DNA of 64,000 nucleotides from an uncultured Pseudodesulfovibrio sp. (GCF_963675635.1 NZ_OY776488.1:2500001-2564000), one strand, 5' to 3'. Counted from the stretch's first letter, positions 8,186 to 16,669 are shown. Program-made: numbers and translations. Notes: generated by a model from the letters alone, not told the origin.

Positions 8186-8872
8186 GTGTCATCTCAGAAA
8201 GTACTGGTAGTTGAAGACCACCGAGACACCCGCGAACTGCTCAAATACAACCTGTCAGCTGCAGGTTTTGATGTCGCTGCTGCAGAAGACGGTCAATTGG
8301 GACTGAGCCTCGCTCAAGCATTCAAACCGGACATCATCCTCCTCGACCTCATGATGCCGGGTACAGACGGCCTGGAAGTTTGTCGTCAACTCAAAGGCGA
8401 TCCAGCGTTAGCGCGTATCCCTGTCATCATGCTCACTGCCAAGGGTGAAGAGGTGGACAAAATCGTCGGTCTCGAACTGGGAGCAGACGACTATGTCATC
8501 AAACCCTTTTCCCCCCGTGAGCTTATCCTCCGCATCAAGGCCATCCTTCGTCGCTATGGTGCACCTGAACCTAATGCTCCAAAATTCTGGGAACGCGATG
8601 GACTTAAAATAGATTTCGAAGCACACCAGATATCCATCGACGGAGAAGATGCTTCTCTCACCGCCACTGAGTTCAAGCTTTTAACAGTGCTTATTTCAGG
8701 CGCTGGAAAAGTCCAGACGCGTGACAACCTTCTCGACACAGTCTGGGACACGCATTTCGAAGGCTATTCACGAACAGTCGATACCCATGTCCGGCGACTT
8801 CGCCAAAAACTCGGACCTTATGCAGCCTGGATCGAGACCATCAGAGGAGTCGGGTACCGTTTCAAGGCATAA
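8186..8872 (+). CDS. PhoB/OmpR-type response regulator
   Basis: 228 aa from GTG 8186, chosen because CGAAAGGAGCC lies 5-10 nt upstream; the frame extends to 7937 without a ribosome site. Receiver domain about 4-118 with the acidic pair ED (10-11), phospho-acceptor Asp54 (IILLDLMMPGTDG) and the switch lysine in VIKPFSP. A winged-helix domain follows (TATEFKLLTVLI, SRTVDTHVRRLRQKLG, IRGVGYRF). No histidine kinase gene is adjacent, so partner and regulon are unknown. The 280-bp gap before it holds no other gene I can support. Confidence 0.88.
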   Translation: MSSQKVLVVEDHRDTRELLKYNLSAAGFDVAAAEDGQLGLSLAQAFKPDIILLDLMMPGTDGLEVCRQLKGDPALARIPVIMLTAKGEEVDKIVGLELGADDYVIKPFSPRELILRIKAILRRYGAPEPNAPKFWERDGLKIDFEAHQISIDGEDASLTATEFKLLTVLISGAGKVQTRDNLLDTVWDTHFEGYSRTVDTHVRRLRQKLGPYAAWIETIRGVGYRFKA

Positions 8873-8890
8873 AAACACCACAGGCAATCA

Positions 8891-8931
8891 CGCAAAAGCC
8901 CTCTGACAGTCACTGCCAGAGGGCTTTTGCG
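8891..8931. terminator. Bidirectional rho-independent terminator
   Basis: CGCAAAAGCCCTCTG and its complement CAGAGGGCTTTTGCG form a 15-bp stem with A/T-rich ends, between the converging response regulator and rex genes. Confidence 0.9.
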
Positions 8932-8980
8932 TGCCTCGCACAACATGTGCTGTAAAGGCAATCAGGATTGAAAGGTTTAG

Positions 8981-9613
8981 CTAGTCGCTGCCCAGAGTGA
9001 TCTGGAAGGCAATCGCGTAAAGATGATCGAAGAAGTCGACGTACTCTACAGGTATATGTTTGGGAACGTTGATCCGGGAGGGAGCAAAGTTGATGATACC
9101 TCTGATATTCGCGTCAACAAGATGGTTGGCTGCACGCTGTGCACGGTCCGGTGGAGTCGCAATGATACCGATTTCAAGATTCAACTCTGGGGCCTGTTCC
9201 TTGAGATGTGTAGGACAGACGATCTCCATGCCCTCGAATTCCAGACCAATCTTGTCCGGGTCACAGTCAAAGGCCGCACAGATTTTGAACCCACGTCGTT
9301 CGAAATCATGGTGACGCAACAATGCGCTGCCCATATTACCAACGCCGATAAGAGCACATTTCCACAGACGATCAATACCAAGCGATTGCTTGATTGAAGT
9401 AATCAGCTCTTGAACGTAGTACCCCACGCCACGCACGCCGAACTCGCCAAAATAGGCGAGATCTTTTCTGATTTGTGACGAGTTGACTGAACAGGCGCGC
9501 GCCAGTTTCTCGGAAGAGATAACTTCGTTGCCGTCACGTAACAGATTCTCAAGAACCTGAATGTAGACAGCCAACCTGCCGATAGTCGCTTTTGGGATGT
9601 GTTCGCTTTTCAT
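8981..9613 (-). CDS. rex: Redox-sensing transcriptional repressor Rex
   Basis: 210 aa. The N-terminal winged helix (KATIGRLAVYIQVLENL, SSQIRKDLAYFGEFGVRGVGY) and the Rossmann NAD(H)-binding domain (ALIGVGNMGSALL) are diagnostic. Rex binds DNA when NADH/NAD+ is low and in sulfate reducers controls energy-metabolism genes. ATG 9613 was chosen over an upstream ATG at 9652 because CAGGGAAAA precedes it and the longer form would run through the operator at 9651-9668. A terminator separates it from atpE, so it has its own, probably autoregulated, promoter. Confidence 0.93.
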   Translation of the reverse strand: MKSEHIPKATIGRLAVYIQVLENLLRDGNEVISSEKLARACSVNSSQIRKDLAYFGEFGVRGVGYYVQELITSIKQSLGIDRLWKCALIGVGNMGSALLRHHDFERRGFKICAAFDCDPDKIGLEFEGMEIVCPTHLKEQAPELNLEIGIIATPPDRAQRAANHLVDANIRGIINFAPSRINVPKHIPVEYVDFFDHLYAIAFQITLGSD

Positions 9614-9650
9614 TTTTCCCTGTCTCTTACCGCTCAAAAACGCGGCAGAC

Positions 9651-9668
9651 ATGTGAATTCTTTAACAA
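9651..9668 (-). promoter_or_regulatory. Candidate Rex operator before rex
   Basis: Plus-strand ATGTGAA-TTCT-TTAACAA is an 18-bp imperfect palindrome that fits the Rex consensus TTGTGAA-N4-TTCACAA (or TTAACAA half-sites) at 13 of 14 half-site positions if either half-site form is allowed. It is 38 bp upstream of the chosen rex start and downstream of the atpE terminator, which suggests autoregulation. Evidence is motif plus context. Confidence 0.7.
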
Positions 9669-9679
9669 GAGTAGAGCTG

Positions 9680-9704
9680 AAAAAGGGAGGCCGGGGCCTC
9701 CCTT
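9680..9704 (-). terminator. Terminator after atpE
   Basis: AAGGGAGGCC and GGCCTCCCTT pair around a short loop, with a T-run following on the minus strand. It isolates rex from the F0 operon. Confidence 0.85.
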
Positions 9705-9728
9705 AATATTTCTTTCGTAAGTCTAAAA

Positions 9729-10034
9729 CTAGACGACGAAGAGCAGGATCAGGTTAACAACCAAGGCGTAAATAGCCAGGGATTCGATGAATGCCAGGCC
9801 AAGAATCAGAGTGGTGGACAGCTGTCCGCCAGCTTCGGGGTTACGAGCGATACCTTCGCAGCAGCCCTTGACGCCCATGCCCTGACCGATACCGCAGAGG
9901 CCAGCAGCGATGCCCATGCCGATGGCAGTGGCGTATGCTTTAGCGGACATGACAGCAGGATCGCCAGCAGCGAAAGCGGTGGAAGCAACCAGAACCATAG
10001 CCATGGTGGTGAACAGAATTTTAGCGATTTTCAT
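9729..10034 (-). CDS. atpE: ATP synthase F0 subunit c
   Basis: 101 aa. A signal-like N-terminal segment (about 23 residues, ending AFAAG) precedes the two-helix hairpin; such extended c subunits occur in sulfate reducers. Loop motif ARNPEAGG and carboxylate Glu84 in [14 protein letters not shown]. Gln51, Glu84, Ser85 and Tyr89 fall where Q32, E65, S66 and Y70 lie in the Na+-type c ring of Ilyobacter, but the T67 and V63 positions are Leu86 and Phe82, so ion choice is open. GGAGGATTAAA precedes ATG. The terminator at 9680 follows. Confidence 0.95.
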   Translation of the reverse strand: MKIAKILFTTMAMVLVASTAFAAGDPAVMSAKAYATAIGMGIAAGLCGIGQGMGVKGCCEGIARNPEAGGQLSTTLILGLAFIESLAIYALVVNLILLFVV

Positions 10035-10107
10035 TTTAATCCTCCAAATGGATTACGTAATATGTTTTGGTCCAAGGACCATTTCCCCATAATTAGTTGA
10101 GCGGCTC

Positions 10108-10830
10108 TTAGTGAGCGTGCTCAGTAGCACCTTGCAGGTAAAGCATCGTCAGCATGAAGAAGATGAATGCCTGAATGGTCTTAGCCAGGATGAACAGGAA
10201 GTACATGGGCAGGGAGCCGATAAGCGGTGCCAGCATGAACATCAGGATCAGGACGATTTCTTCACCGCGGATGTTACCGAAGAGACGAAGTGTCAGGCTA
10301 AGAGGACGAGCGAGGTGTGAAACCGGCTCAAGGATAAGCATGAGCGGTGCCAAAGCAGGAACCGGACCCATGAAATGTTTAATGTAACCGAAGCCCCATT
10401 TTTTCATACCCACGAACTGATAGAAACAGAACACGATGATTGCCATGGCGGCAGGCGTGTTGATGTTGGCGGTCGGAGCGTCACAGCCCGGAATAAGACC
10501 GATCCAGTTCATACCAAGGATGAAAATGAAAATGGTGCACAGCAACGGCATGAACTGACGGCCCTGTTCGCCGATGTTGGAGACAACAAAGTCTTCCAGG
10601 CCACCGAAAATAGTCTCGAAAAGATTCTGGAGACCACCAGGGACCAGTTGCAAACGGCTGCGAACAAGCAGACCGAGAGAAAGAATGATAGCCATGACCA
10701 ACCACATGTATAAAACATGGTTGATACTTTCAACGCCAAGCCAATGCTCTACGCTGGTTCCCCAATGGCCGATGCTTTTGAGCATATCCATATACAAGAG
10801 AGGATGTGCCAATCCACCTGCAAAACCCAT
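10108..10830 (-). CDS. atpB: ATP synthase F0 subunit a
   Basis: 240 aa, about six membrane segments. Subunit a forms the ion half-channels next to the c ring. HLARPLSLTLRLFGNIRGEEIVLILMF contains the essential arginine of the family. ATG 10830 was preferred to the TTG two codons upstream because AAGGAGG lies 8-12 nt before it. It is followed by atpE and preceded by atpI. The F1 genes are not in this window, as expected where F0 and F1 are encoded apart. Confidence 0.95.
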   Translation of the reverse strand: MGFAGGLAHPLLYMDMLKSIGHWGTSVEHWLGVESINHVLYMWLVMAIILSLGLLVRSRLQLVPGGLQNLFETIFGGLEDFVVSNIGEQGRQFMPLLCTIFIFILGMNWIGLIPGCDAPTANINTPAAMAIIVFCFYQFVGMKKWGFGYIKHFMGPVPALAPLMLILEPVSHLARPLSLTLRLFGNIRGEEIVLILMFMLAPLIGSLPMYFLFILAKTIQAFIFFMLTMLYLQGATEHAH

Positions 10831-10857
10831 ATCCAAGCCTCCTTAAAAGCAACTAGG

Positions 10858-11271
10858 CTATTTCTTCCCCAGCTGTTGCAATCCAGTTCCGGTGATGTTG
10901 ACCACCACGGTCCCGAGCCCGCAAATCAGCCCCCAATGGGGAACACGTTCGACTCCTATCAGCCACCACAGTGCCAGCCCGCTCAGAGTCATCTTTGCCA
11001 TGAATATTATGAACAGTAAAAACGGTCCTCGCTTCTCGTCGTACACCAACGTCTGGGTCACGCGGGCTAGCGTCCAGAAATTGACCAAGGCGATTATCGC
11101 CCCCGCCGAATATGCCAGAGACCATCGGGAAAGAAGTGTTACCAGCATGATCACTAGAGAGGTCCCCAGCGACACATAGATCTGATTGCGGACAACGATA
11201 CGTACATCCGGCTTGGGAAATCCGCCCTTTATGAGCCAACGTTCAAGCCTCTGATTAATCCTGTCCAGCAC
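10858..11271 (-). CDS. atpI: ATP synthase subunit I family protein
   Basis: 137 aa with about four membrane helices and a charged N-terminus (MLDRINQRLERWLIKG), matching the ATP-synt_I family that assists assembly of the c ring. The GTG start at 11271 follows GGAGAAAAAG and overlaps the upstream AtpZ-like gene by 17 bp, so the two are coupled. Assignment rests on topology and position before atpB. Confidence 0.8.
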   Translation of the reverse strand: MLDRINQRLERWLIKGGFPKPDVRIVVRNQIYVSLGTSLVIMLVTLLSRWSLAYSAGAIIALVNFWTLARVTQTLVYDEKRGPFLLFIIFMAKMTLSGLALWWLIGVERVPHWGLICGLGTVVVNITGTGLQQLGKK

Positions 11272-11545
11272 CTTTTTCTCCGTCCTGTTTCAAAGAACTT
11301 GCTTTTTTTGCCTCTTCACGCCTCTGGAGCTTTCTGAAATCCTCAAAGACCATTTTAAACCCGGAAACGACCCCTACTAAAAAGAAGATCATTATCAACC
11401 AGGGCTTGGTCCCGAAATAGTCATCCAGAAAGTACCCGATAGTGAGCCCGACGATGATGGCCGAAACGATATGTAACCCCATCGTCCCGGCAGTACCACC
11501 CAATTGTGTGATGCGTACCAACCGATCGTCTTTTGAAAAGAGCAT
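11255..11545 (-). CDS. atpZ: AtpZ/AtpI-family F0 accessory protein
   Basis: About 96 aa with two membrane helices (LHIVSAIIVGLTIGYFL, PWLIMIFFLVGVVSGFKM) and a charged C-terminus (FEDFRKLQRREEAKKAS), as in ATPase_gene1/AtpZ proteins, proposed Mg2+ or assembly factors of F0. First gene of the atpZ-atpI-atpB-atpE unit. ATG 11545 has CGGGA 8-12 nt upstream; a GTG two codons earlier is also possible. Confidence 0.75.
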   Translation of the reverse strand: MLFSKDDRLVRITQLGGTAGTMGLHIVSAIIVGLTIGYFLDDYFGTKPWLIMIFFLVGVVSGFKMVFEDFRKLQRREEAKKASSLKQDGEKGAGQD

Positions 11546-11588
11546 GTTCACATCCCGTGAAAGTTGTTGTCAGCCACCCCGATTAGAA

Positions 11589-11627
11589 TACATAAACGGA
11601 AACGGCTATTCGTGCAATCCTTCACAA
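11589..11627 (-). promoter_or_regulatory. Candidate F0-operon promoter with Rex-like operator
   Basis: On the minus strand TTGCAC (11617-11612), a 17-bp spacer and TATGTA (11594-11589) make a sigma-70-type promoter, placing the transcript start about 37 nt before atpZ. The plus-strand sequence 11610-11627, TCGTGCA-ATCC-TTCACAA, has one perfect Rex half-site and one with 5 of 7 matches, and it overlaps the -35 box. Control of F0 genes by the adjacent rex is therefore plausible but inferred. Confidence 0.45.
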
Positions 11628-11787
11628 GTGGAGGAGAAGTAGCACAGGCCGTCAATTGTCGTCAATGGCTTTTTCCGAAAAAGCTGCTCATTCGCCACTT
11701 TTTCGTCGCACAGAAAAAAACATGCTTTGCAGTCGGTTGCAACTGTTTTTTCCACCCTTCATGCAAAACACTTTAATTTCCACCAGA

Positions 11788-11830
11788 CCAAAAAAAACGG
11801 GAGAACAAACACATCCTCCCGTTCTTTTTT
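11788..11830 (-). terminator. Terminator of the zinc-ribbon protein gene
   Basis: AACGGGAG and CTCCCGTT pair, with an A-run on one side and a T-run on the other, so it could act in both directions. It lies just after the stop at 11839. The rest of the 290-bp gap to atpZ holds the F0 promoter and nothing else I recognise. Confidence 0.85.
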
Positions 11831-11838
11831 TTGTGTAT

Positions 11839-13041
11839 TTATTCAGGGTCGCCCACATCCACAACCTTGACCATGAACTCCTTCACCCCGGTTGGCGGTT
11901 GAAAGAAAACAGCCATGAACGGCGTTGATGCGTCAGGACGAATAAAGGTGTTGTTAGACAGGATACCAACGTCACTGGACAGCCCATCCTGAATTTCCTT
12001 CTCGGTCTGCACCTGAAGCTGGAACTGTGAAAGAACATTGCCACACAGGAACGCCTGCGAAGTCAGGACATTGTTCGTCTCGTCATACAGAATGACCTCG
12101 ACTTTGATACGCTCCTTGGGAACGGCAAACTTGTTGACCGCCTTGCCTTCGACAACGAACAGGTTGCCCACTTTTTCATTGGGTACATAATATTGTTTGA
12201 CGTTCTTGAGTTCAATCTTGCGGACGCGCTCTGCCGGGGATTCGCCTGGTGCCGTTTCTTGATCGCCGCCAGTCTCCTCCATAAACAATTGACCGACAAA
12301 AGGCACATTCTTGAACATATCGCCCAAGTCGATCCCCATGTAGGTCCACGCCTTGAAGTAAATAGCTCCACCCAAACCAAGAGCTACAACCAGCAGGATT
12401 ATCAGGCATCCCATCGACTTGCCGCCTTTTTCCTGCGGCACCTCGTCAATGGAAAGACTTTCGTCAAAGACACTGTCCGATTCGTCATCGTCAGCGTCGT
12501 CATCGTCAGCGTCATCGCCGTCATCGTCGGTGTCGTCGTCAGCAAAGAGATCCTCAGATTCTTCGTCCGCCTCGTCCTCGAACAAGTCGTTTGAATCGTC
12601 GGTGTCGTCCTCGCCTATACCGGCAAAAATATCATCGTCCAGATCATCTGCACCTGAGTCTGACGGAGACGTTCCTTCATCCGGGTCAGGAAGCGTTTCG
12701 TCATCGTCTTCAAAGAGGTCGTCTATATCTGGCTGGCTCTCTTCCACGCCTTCATCGGCAAGGTCGTCCTGAGGTTCGTCGACCGATTCTTCCGCTTCGG
12801 AGGAGGCTCCGCCGGCGGCGACATCTTCAAAGGTTTCGTCGAACTCGTCTCCGGCCTGGGTGTCTCCACCCTGACCTTCTTCTTCAAGAAGCGCTTCCAC
12901 TTCTTCTTCGAGGGTTACCGGCGGATGTTCGGCCTTGAACACTTGCGCGCACTTGGAGCATTTGACCTTGGCTCCGCCCGCAGGAATTTTCTCATCGGGC
13001 AGATTGTAACGGGTCTCGCAATTCGGGCAGGTGACGATCAT
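11839..13041 (-). CDS. Zinc-ribbon (MJ0042-type) DUF3426 membrane protein
   Basis: 400 aa. The N-terminal zinc ribbon has Cys5, Cys8, Cys28 and Cys31 (CPNCETRYNLP...CSKC). Residues of about 40-205 are a very acidic Asp/Glu/Ser linker, partly coded by imperfect GTCATC/GTCGTC repeats near 12480-12545. One membrane helix follows (MGCLIILLVVALGLGGAIYF), then a beta-rich DUF3426 domain. This domain order is widespread in proteobacteria, with no settled function. GGAGATCGAAAT precedes the ATG. It is followed by a terminator and preceded by hpt. Confidence 0.85.
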   Translation of the reverse strand: MIVTCPNCETRYNLPDEKIPAGGAKVKCSKCAQVFKAEHPPVTLEEEVEALLEEEGQGGDTQAGDEFDETFEDVAAGGASSEAEESVDEPQDDLADEGVEESQPDIDDLFEDDDETLPDPDEGTSPSDSGADDLDDDIFAGIGEDDTDDSNDLFEDEADEESEDLFADDDTDDDGDDADDDDADDDESDSVFDESLSIDEVPQEKGGKSMGCLIILLVVALGLGGAIYFKAWTYMGIDLGDMFKNVPFVGQLFMEETGGDQETAPGESPAERVRKIELKNVKQYYVPNEKVGNLFVVEGKAVNKFAVPKERIKVEVILYDETNNVLTSQAFLCGNVLSQFQLQVQTEKEIQDGLSSDVGILSNNTFIRPDASTPFMAVFFQPPTGVKEFMVKVVDVGDPE

Positions 13042-13068
13042 ATTTCGATCTCCAGAAAATCCGGTTGG

Positions 13069-13605
13069 TTAACTGTCGGAAGCCGTGGACAACTCATAAA
13101 TCCCGTCAAGCTCTCTGTATCGTTCGGCATAGTCCAGACCATAGCCTACAATAAATCCGTCGCTCAACTTGAAACCGGCGAAATCGACGGTAATATCCAT
13201 TTCCCGTCGCTCATGCTTATCAATAAGTGCACAAATTTTCAAACTCTTTGGATTTCTCCGCCGCAAAACATGCAAAAGGAAATCCATTGAATGACCGGTG
13301 TCCACGATATCTTCGATGACAAGGACGTCTTTTCCTTCAATGGAAACTTCCAGATCCTTGGAAAAAACTATGTCCTCTGATCGGGATGTGGCTGTGCCAT
13401 AACTGGCCAGACGGACGAAGTCGACTTCGATATCGCGATCAATCTTTCGGATAATATCAGCAAAAAACAAAAATGCGCCCTTGAGCACACAAATGCAGAC
13501 CAGTGGGCCATCGCTTTTATAGGAATCCGTGATCTCTCGGCCCAGGGTTGCGACGCGATCAGCGATTTTTTCTGCGGGAATGAACGGTGTCAATTTATGC
13601 GGCAT
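13069..13605 (-). CDS. hpt: Hypoxanthine phosphoribosyltransferase
   Basis: 178 aa, the usual length. It salvages hypoxanthine and guanine with PRPP. The PRPP motif VLVIEDIVDTGHS is at 94-106, ICVLKGAFLFFADI is the N-terminal loop, and VDFVRLASYG and VGYGLDYAERYRELDGIYEL are typical. ATG 13605 is taken because a longer frame to 13653 would overlap the upstream acetyltransferase; no strong ribosome site is visible, so coupling to that gene (15-bp gap) is likely. Confidence 0.92.
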   Translation of the reverse strand: MPHKLTPFIPAEKIADRVATLGREITDSYKSDGPLVCICVLKGAFLFFADIIRKIDRDIEVDFVRLASYGTATSRSEDIVFSKDLEVSIEGKDVLVIEDIVDTGHSMDFLLHVLRRRNPKSLKICALIDKHERREMDITVDFAGFKLSDGFIVGYGLDYAERYRELDGIYELSTASDS

Positions 13606-13619
13606 CGTAATAGTGTGTG

Positions 13620-14078
13620 TTAAAGGTTTATTATCATGGCAACTTCGTTGCAATGGTCCGGAAATCTCGGACAGTTGAGACAGTCTATGAATATCTTCTG
13701 ATTCAGGCTCTCCATGCCCTCCTCAACAAAGCCGAGGTGCGCGAAAAAGCTTGTTTCCTCAGTCAACGTGTAGACCTTCAGAATACCCAGAGCCTTGGAT
13801 TCGGCCAGGCAGGTTTCCACCAGCTTACGGCCCAGCTGCTTGCCGCGATGTTCCGGGAGCACCACCAAAGATCGAATTTCTGCCAGATTTTCCCAGATCA
13901 GACTCAGGGCGCAACAACCGATGACGCTATCGTCATCGTCCACTGCAACAACAAAATCGCGTAAATGCGAATAGAGCTGGCTGAATGACCGGGGAAGGAC
14001 CAATGCGTCATGTTCAGCGGTATGCATAAGCAGACCGTGAATAGCCTTGACGTCATCTATGCGTGCTTTGCGAATCAT
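13620..14078 (-). CDS. GNAT acetyltransferase, short N-acetylglutamate synthase-like
   Basis: 152 aa single GNAT domain: acetyl-CoA motif LVVLPEHRGKQLGRKLVETC, then YTLTEETSFFAHLGF and the C-terminal FIDCLNCPRFPDHCNEVAM. This Cys-containing tail is a feature of short ArgA-like N-acetyltransferases of deltaproteobacteria, which could make N-acetylglutamate for arginine synthesis. It lies in a tight run with a TlpA-like gene (5 bp) and hpt (14 bp). The arginine role is inferred from tail similarity only. Confidence 0.75.
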   Translation of the reverse strand: MIRKARIDDVKAIHGLLMHTAEHDALVLPRSFSQLYSHLRDFVVAVDDDDSVIGCCALSLIWENLAEIRSLVVLPEHRGKQLGRKLVETCLAESKALGILKVYTLTEETSFFAHLGFVEEGMESLNQKIFIDCLNCPRFPDHCNEVAMIINL

Positions 14079-14083
14079 GAAAT

Positions 14084-14620
14084 CTACTGCTCTGTCAAAT
14101 TTTTAACCATGGCAACAAGCATGGAATAGGGAAATATTCCGGCCTGAGCAAAAATCTGCTTTCCGGTCTTATCGAATATAACCATGGTGGGGATGGCCTC
14201 CACCTTGAACTTGGCTGCAACGGCCTGATCTCCCCAGTACACGGGCAGATTGATGTCGCCCTTGCTGAAAAACCTATCCAGGTCTTCCACCCTTTCATCC
14301 ACGGACAGGGCGATGATATTTACCGAGTCACCATGGGTCGTATTCAACTGTTCCAACTCGGGAATTTCCTGTTTGCAGGAGGGGCACCATGTGGCCCAGA
14401 AAAACAACATAGTCGGCTTGCCTGTATTGTCGGCAAGGAATGTGTCCAGCTCTGCCACGCCCATATATGGATACTTCCCGCCTGATGGCTTGGCCGTCAA
14501 TTCGGGAGCCGCTTCATGGTCGCTCTGCCCTGTATTGGCTTCGGTTCCGGATTCGCCTGAACAGGCCATTAAAGCCAACGACAAAACCAAAACGACTATA
14601 ATCCTACGAAATATATTCAT
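14084..14620 (-). CDS. TlpA/ResA-like thioredoxin-fold lipoprotein
   Basis: 178 aa. Lipoprotein signal with lipobox LALMAC (Cys20), a disordered Glu/Ser-rich linker to about 45, then a thioredoxin fold with FFWATWCPSCKQEIPEL; Cys79 and Cys82 are the redox pair and AIPTMVIFD carries the cis-proline. Such anchored proteins reduce disulfides in exported proteins, often in cytochrome c maturation. GAGGTGAATT precedes ATG 14620. First gene of the minus-strand group that continues into the acetyltransferase and hpt. Confidence 0.88.
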   Translation of the reverse strand: MNIFRRIIVVLVLSLALMACSGESGTEANTGQSDHEAAPELTAKPSGGKYPYMGVAELDTFLADNTGKPTMLFFWATWCPSCKQEIPELEQLNTTHGDSVNIIALSVDERVEDLDRFFSKGDINLPVYWGDQAVAAKFKVEAIPTMVIFDKTGKQIFAQAGIFPYSMLVAMVKNLTEQ

Positions 14621-14926
14621 AATTCACCTCTGTTTCCTTGAAAAAAAAAGCATAGCAGAGTTGACCGCCAAATAAAAGCCTTGGGCTGTTGGGGGAAAGC
14701 ACGCTGAGAACTCCTTTTCAAAGCGAACTCTCCTACCCTGTCAAGTTGATTTTTTATGCTTATTGAGCGCTTTTACCCTACATTCACTGACATTTCACCG
14801 TGTTCTAAAAAACCGGGGGTATGCTGACCGGGATTGTTCGGGGGGTGTCCCCGGACGCACATCCCGGTTCAGGGGGCGGGCACTGGGTCCGCCCCTTTTC
14901 CCAAAACAGCAGCCCTGGAGCATGAC

Positions 14927-16669
14927 ATGCTTTTTGATGACCACATGAAAGATCGGTTTTGCCGTTTCACCTGTAATCCGCAAACGGGCAAATATGAACG
15001 CAATTGGATTCAGTATGCGGACAACACGTTCGAACCCGTTCGACGGGTCGGCAATCTGAACAAAAAATTCCAAGCCGAACGCACGAATTTCAACTGGTGG
15101 AGCGTCAAAAAGCCTGTCCAATGGCGACCGTGGCACGACGACCATGAGTTCTCGTGGAATCACACACTCGGTGAAGAAACAAAGCCGGAAAACTGGGGCG
15201 ACAAATCCAAGCGGGAACGCGAGGCCGGAGCCACGCCATATTTCCTGAAACTCGACCTGAACGACACCCACCGGATCGAATCCCGCACCGAACGCATCAA
15301 TGGTCGCCGCGAAACTTGGGAATTCGAATATGATGAAGCGGGCCGCCTGACCTCGGTCATTGGCGACACGGGCTGGTGTGAAGACTTTGAATACGACGAC
15401 AAAGGCCGCAGAAAAGCTGATTATGCCGTGGGCCGCGATCCGTTCATGCGTTCCTACCAATACACTGATGACGACCGTCTTCTGGCCGTAGACACCCACC
15501 AATTCGAACATGATGCCCTTGGCTTCCGGTCTGCCAAGATCAGCGGAGAGGCCGTCACCCGCTACAAGTACAACGAAGACTACCGACTTCTCGGCGCCCT
15601 TCTGCCGGATGGCCGGGAAATAACCTTTGACCATGATGAACACGGCAGACGACGGGCTCGGCATGTCAACGGCACACTTGACGAAACGTATCAGTGGAAA
15701 GACTTCATCCGTCTGGCTCGCTTCAAGGATGAGGTCAATGACTGGCAGTTCCATTACGATAAAGAGGAACGCATCCCGTACAAGGCCACGGTCAACGGCA
15801 CGGATTTCACCCTATATTATGATCAGGTCGGCTCACTCAAAGCGGTTGTCTCTCCAACCGGGAATGTGGTAAAGACTATTCAATACGATCCGTTCGGCAA
15901 CATCCTGTGGGATTCGAATCCAAGCTTGCGCGTTCCCATCGGCTTTGCCGGCGGCATACACGACCCGGATACCGGCTTCGTCCGATTCGGCTGGCGCGAC
16001 TATGACCCCGACACCGCCCGCTGGACCGCCCCGGACCCCATAGGCGACGCTGGCGGAGATGCAGACTGGTATGGGTATTGTTTGGATGACCCGGTGAATA
16101 TGGCGGACCCTTCGGGATTATTCGCATTTATTGGGCCATTGTTATCAGGACTAGCGGGAGCAACAGGCATTGCGACCTTGGGAGCTGGTGGAGCCGCCCT
16201 TACTGCGGATGGTCTCGGAGCGTTGGCCGACAAAAACGAAGGTAATCCATTCAAAGCCACCAAGGGAACCGCGAAGGCCGTTGCGGGAGCCGCTGCTATC
16301 AACGCAGGAATTGGCGCAACAGCGGCGAGTGGCGTTGGAATTTCCAAAGCTGTACCGGCAGCCGCTGCAGCCGCACCAACGATAATCAGACAGGGGGGAA
16401 AAGCGACGAAGACCGTCGCAGGAAAAGGGAAAGCGGCCCTCAAAGCCGGAGTTGAATGGGCAAAGGCGAACCCAGACAAAATTGATAAAATCGGTCGCAT
16501 TGGAACGGACCTTCTCGACCCGAATTTACCGGAAACTCCGCAAGGACAAATGATTATTGCAACGACTAAAGCTGGACAAAGGTTATACGGTGAGATGCAA
16601 AAAAGGGGAAAGCGGACATATGAAAATAAAGAAAGTGGACTTTCTAATTCTGGGTGGTGGGGGCGCTAG
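14927..16669 (+). CDS. Rhs/YD-repeat protein with polymorphic C-terminal tip
   Basis: 580 aa from ATG 14927 (TGGAG 8-12 nt upstream; a TTG at 14834 keeps the frame). No signal peptide. Residues of about 110-385 hold YD-type repeats (WEFEYDEAGRLTSV, FEYDDKGRRKADY, YKYNEDYRLLGALL, IQYDPFGNILWDS). The Rhs-core end follows: RFGWRDYDPDTARWTAPDPIGD, then GGDADWYGYCLDDPVN and DPSGL. After DPSGL comes a Gly/Ala-rich hydrophobic segment of about 95 residues, then a unique tip of about 65 residues ending SGWWGR. It is short for an Rhs protein. The end overlaps the next gene by 50 bp. The toxin activity of the tip is not recognisable. Confidence 0.85.
   Translation: MLFDDHMKDRFCRFTCNPQTGKYERNWIQYADNTFEPVRRVGNLNKKFQAERTNFNWWSVKKPVQWRPWHDDHEFSWNHTLGEETKPENWGDKSKREREAGATPYFLKLDLNDTHRIESRTERINGRRETWEFEYDEAGRLTSVIGDTGWCEDFEYDDKGRRKADYAVGRDPFMRSYQYTDDDRLLAVDTHQFEHDALGFRSAKISGEAVTRYKYNEDYRLLGALLPDGREITFDHDEHGRRRARHVNGTLDETYQWKDFIRLARFKDEVNDWQFHYDKEERIPYKATVNGTDFTLYYDQVGSLKAVVSPTGNVVKTIQYDPFGNILWDSNPSLRVPIGFAGGIHDPDTGFVRFGWRDYDPDTARWTAPDPIGDAGGDADWYGYCLDDPVNMADPSGLFAFIGPLLSGLAGATGIATLGAGGAALTADGLGALADKNEGNPFKATKGTAKAVAGAAAINAGIGATAASGVGISKAVPAAAAAAPTIIRQGGKATKTVAGKGKAALKAGVEWAKANPDKIDKIGRIGTDLLDPNLPETPQGQMIIATTKAGQRLYGEMQKRGKRTYENKESGLSNSGWWGR
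16033..16480 (+). repeat. Rhs C-terminal direct repeat, unit A
   Basis: Codes for DPIGD...DPSGL plus the Gly/Ala-rich segment. It is nearly identical by eye to units B (17039-17414) and C (18005-18443). Sequence diverges completely after about 16475, where the tip begins. Confidence 0.9.

Noticed and set aside
12480..12545. GTCATC/GTCGTC microrepeat
   Set aside because: It simply encodes the Asp-rich linker of the zinc-ribbon protein; no sign of a separate element.
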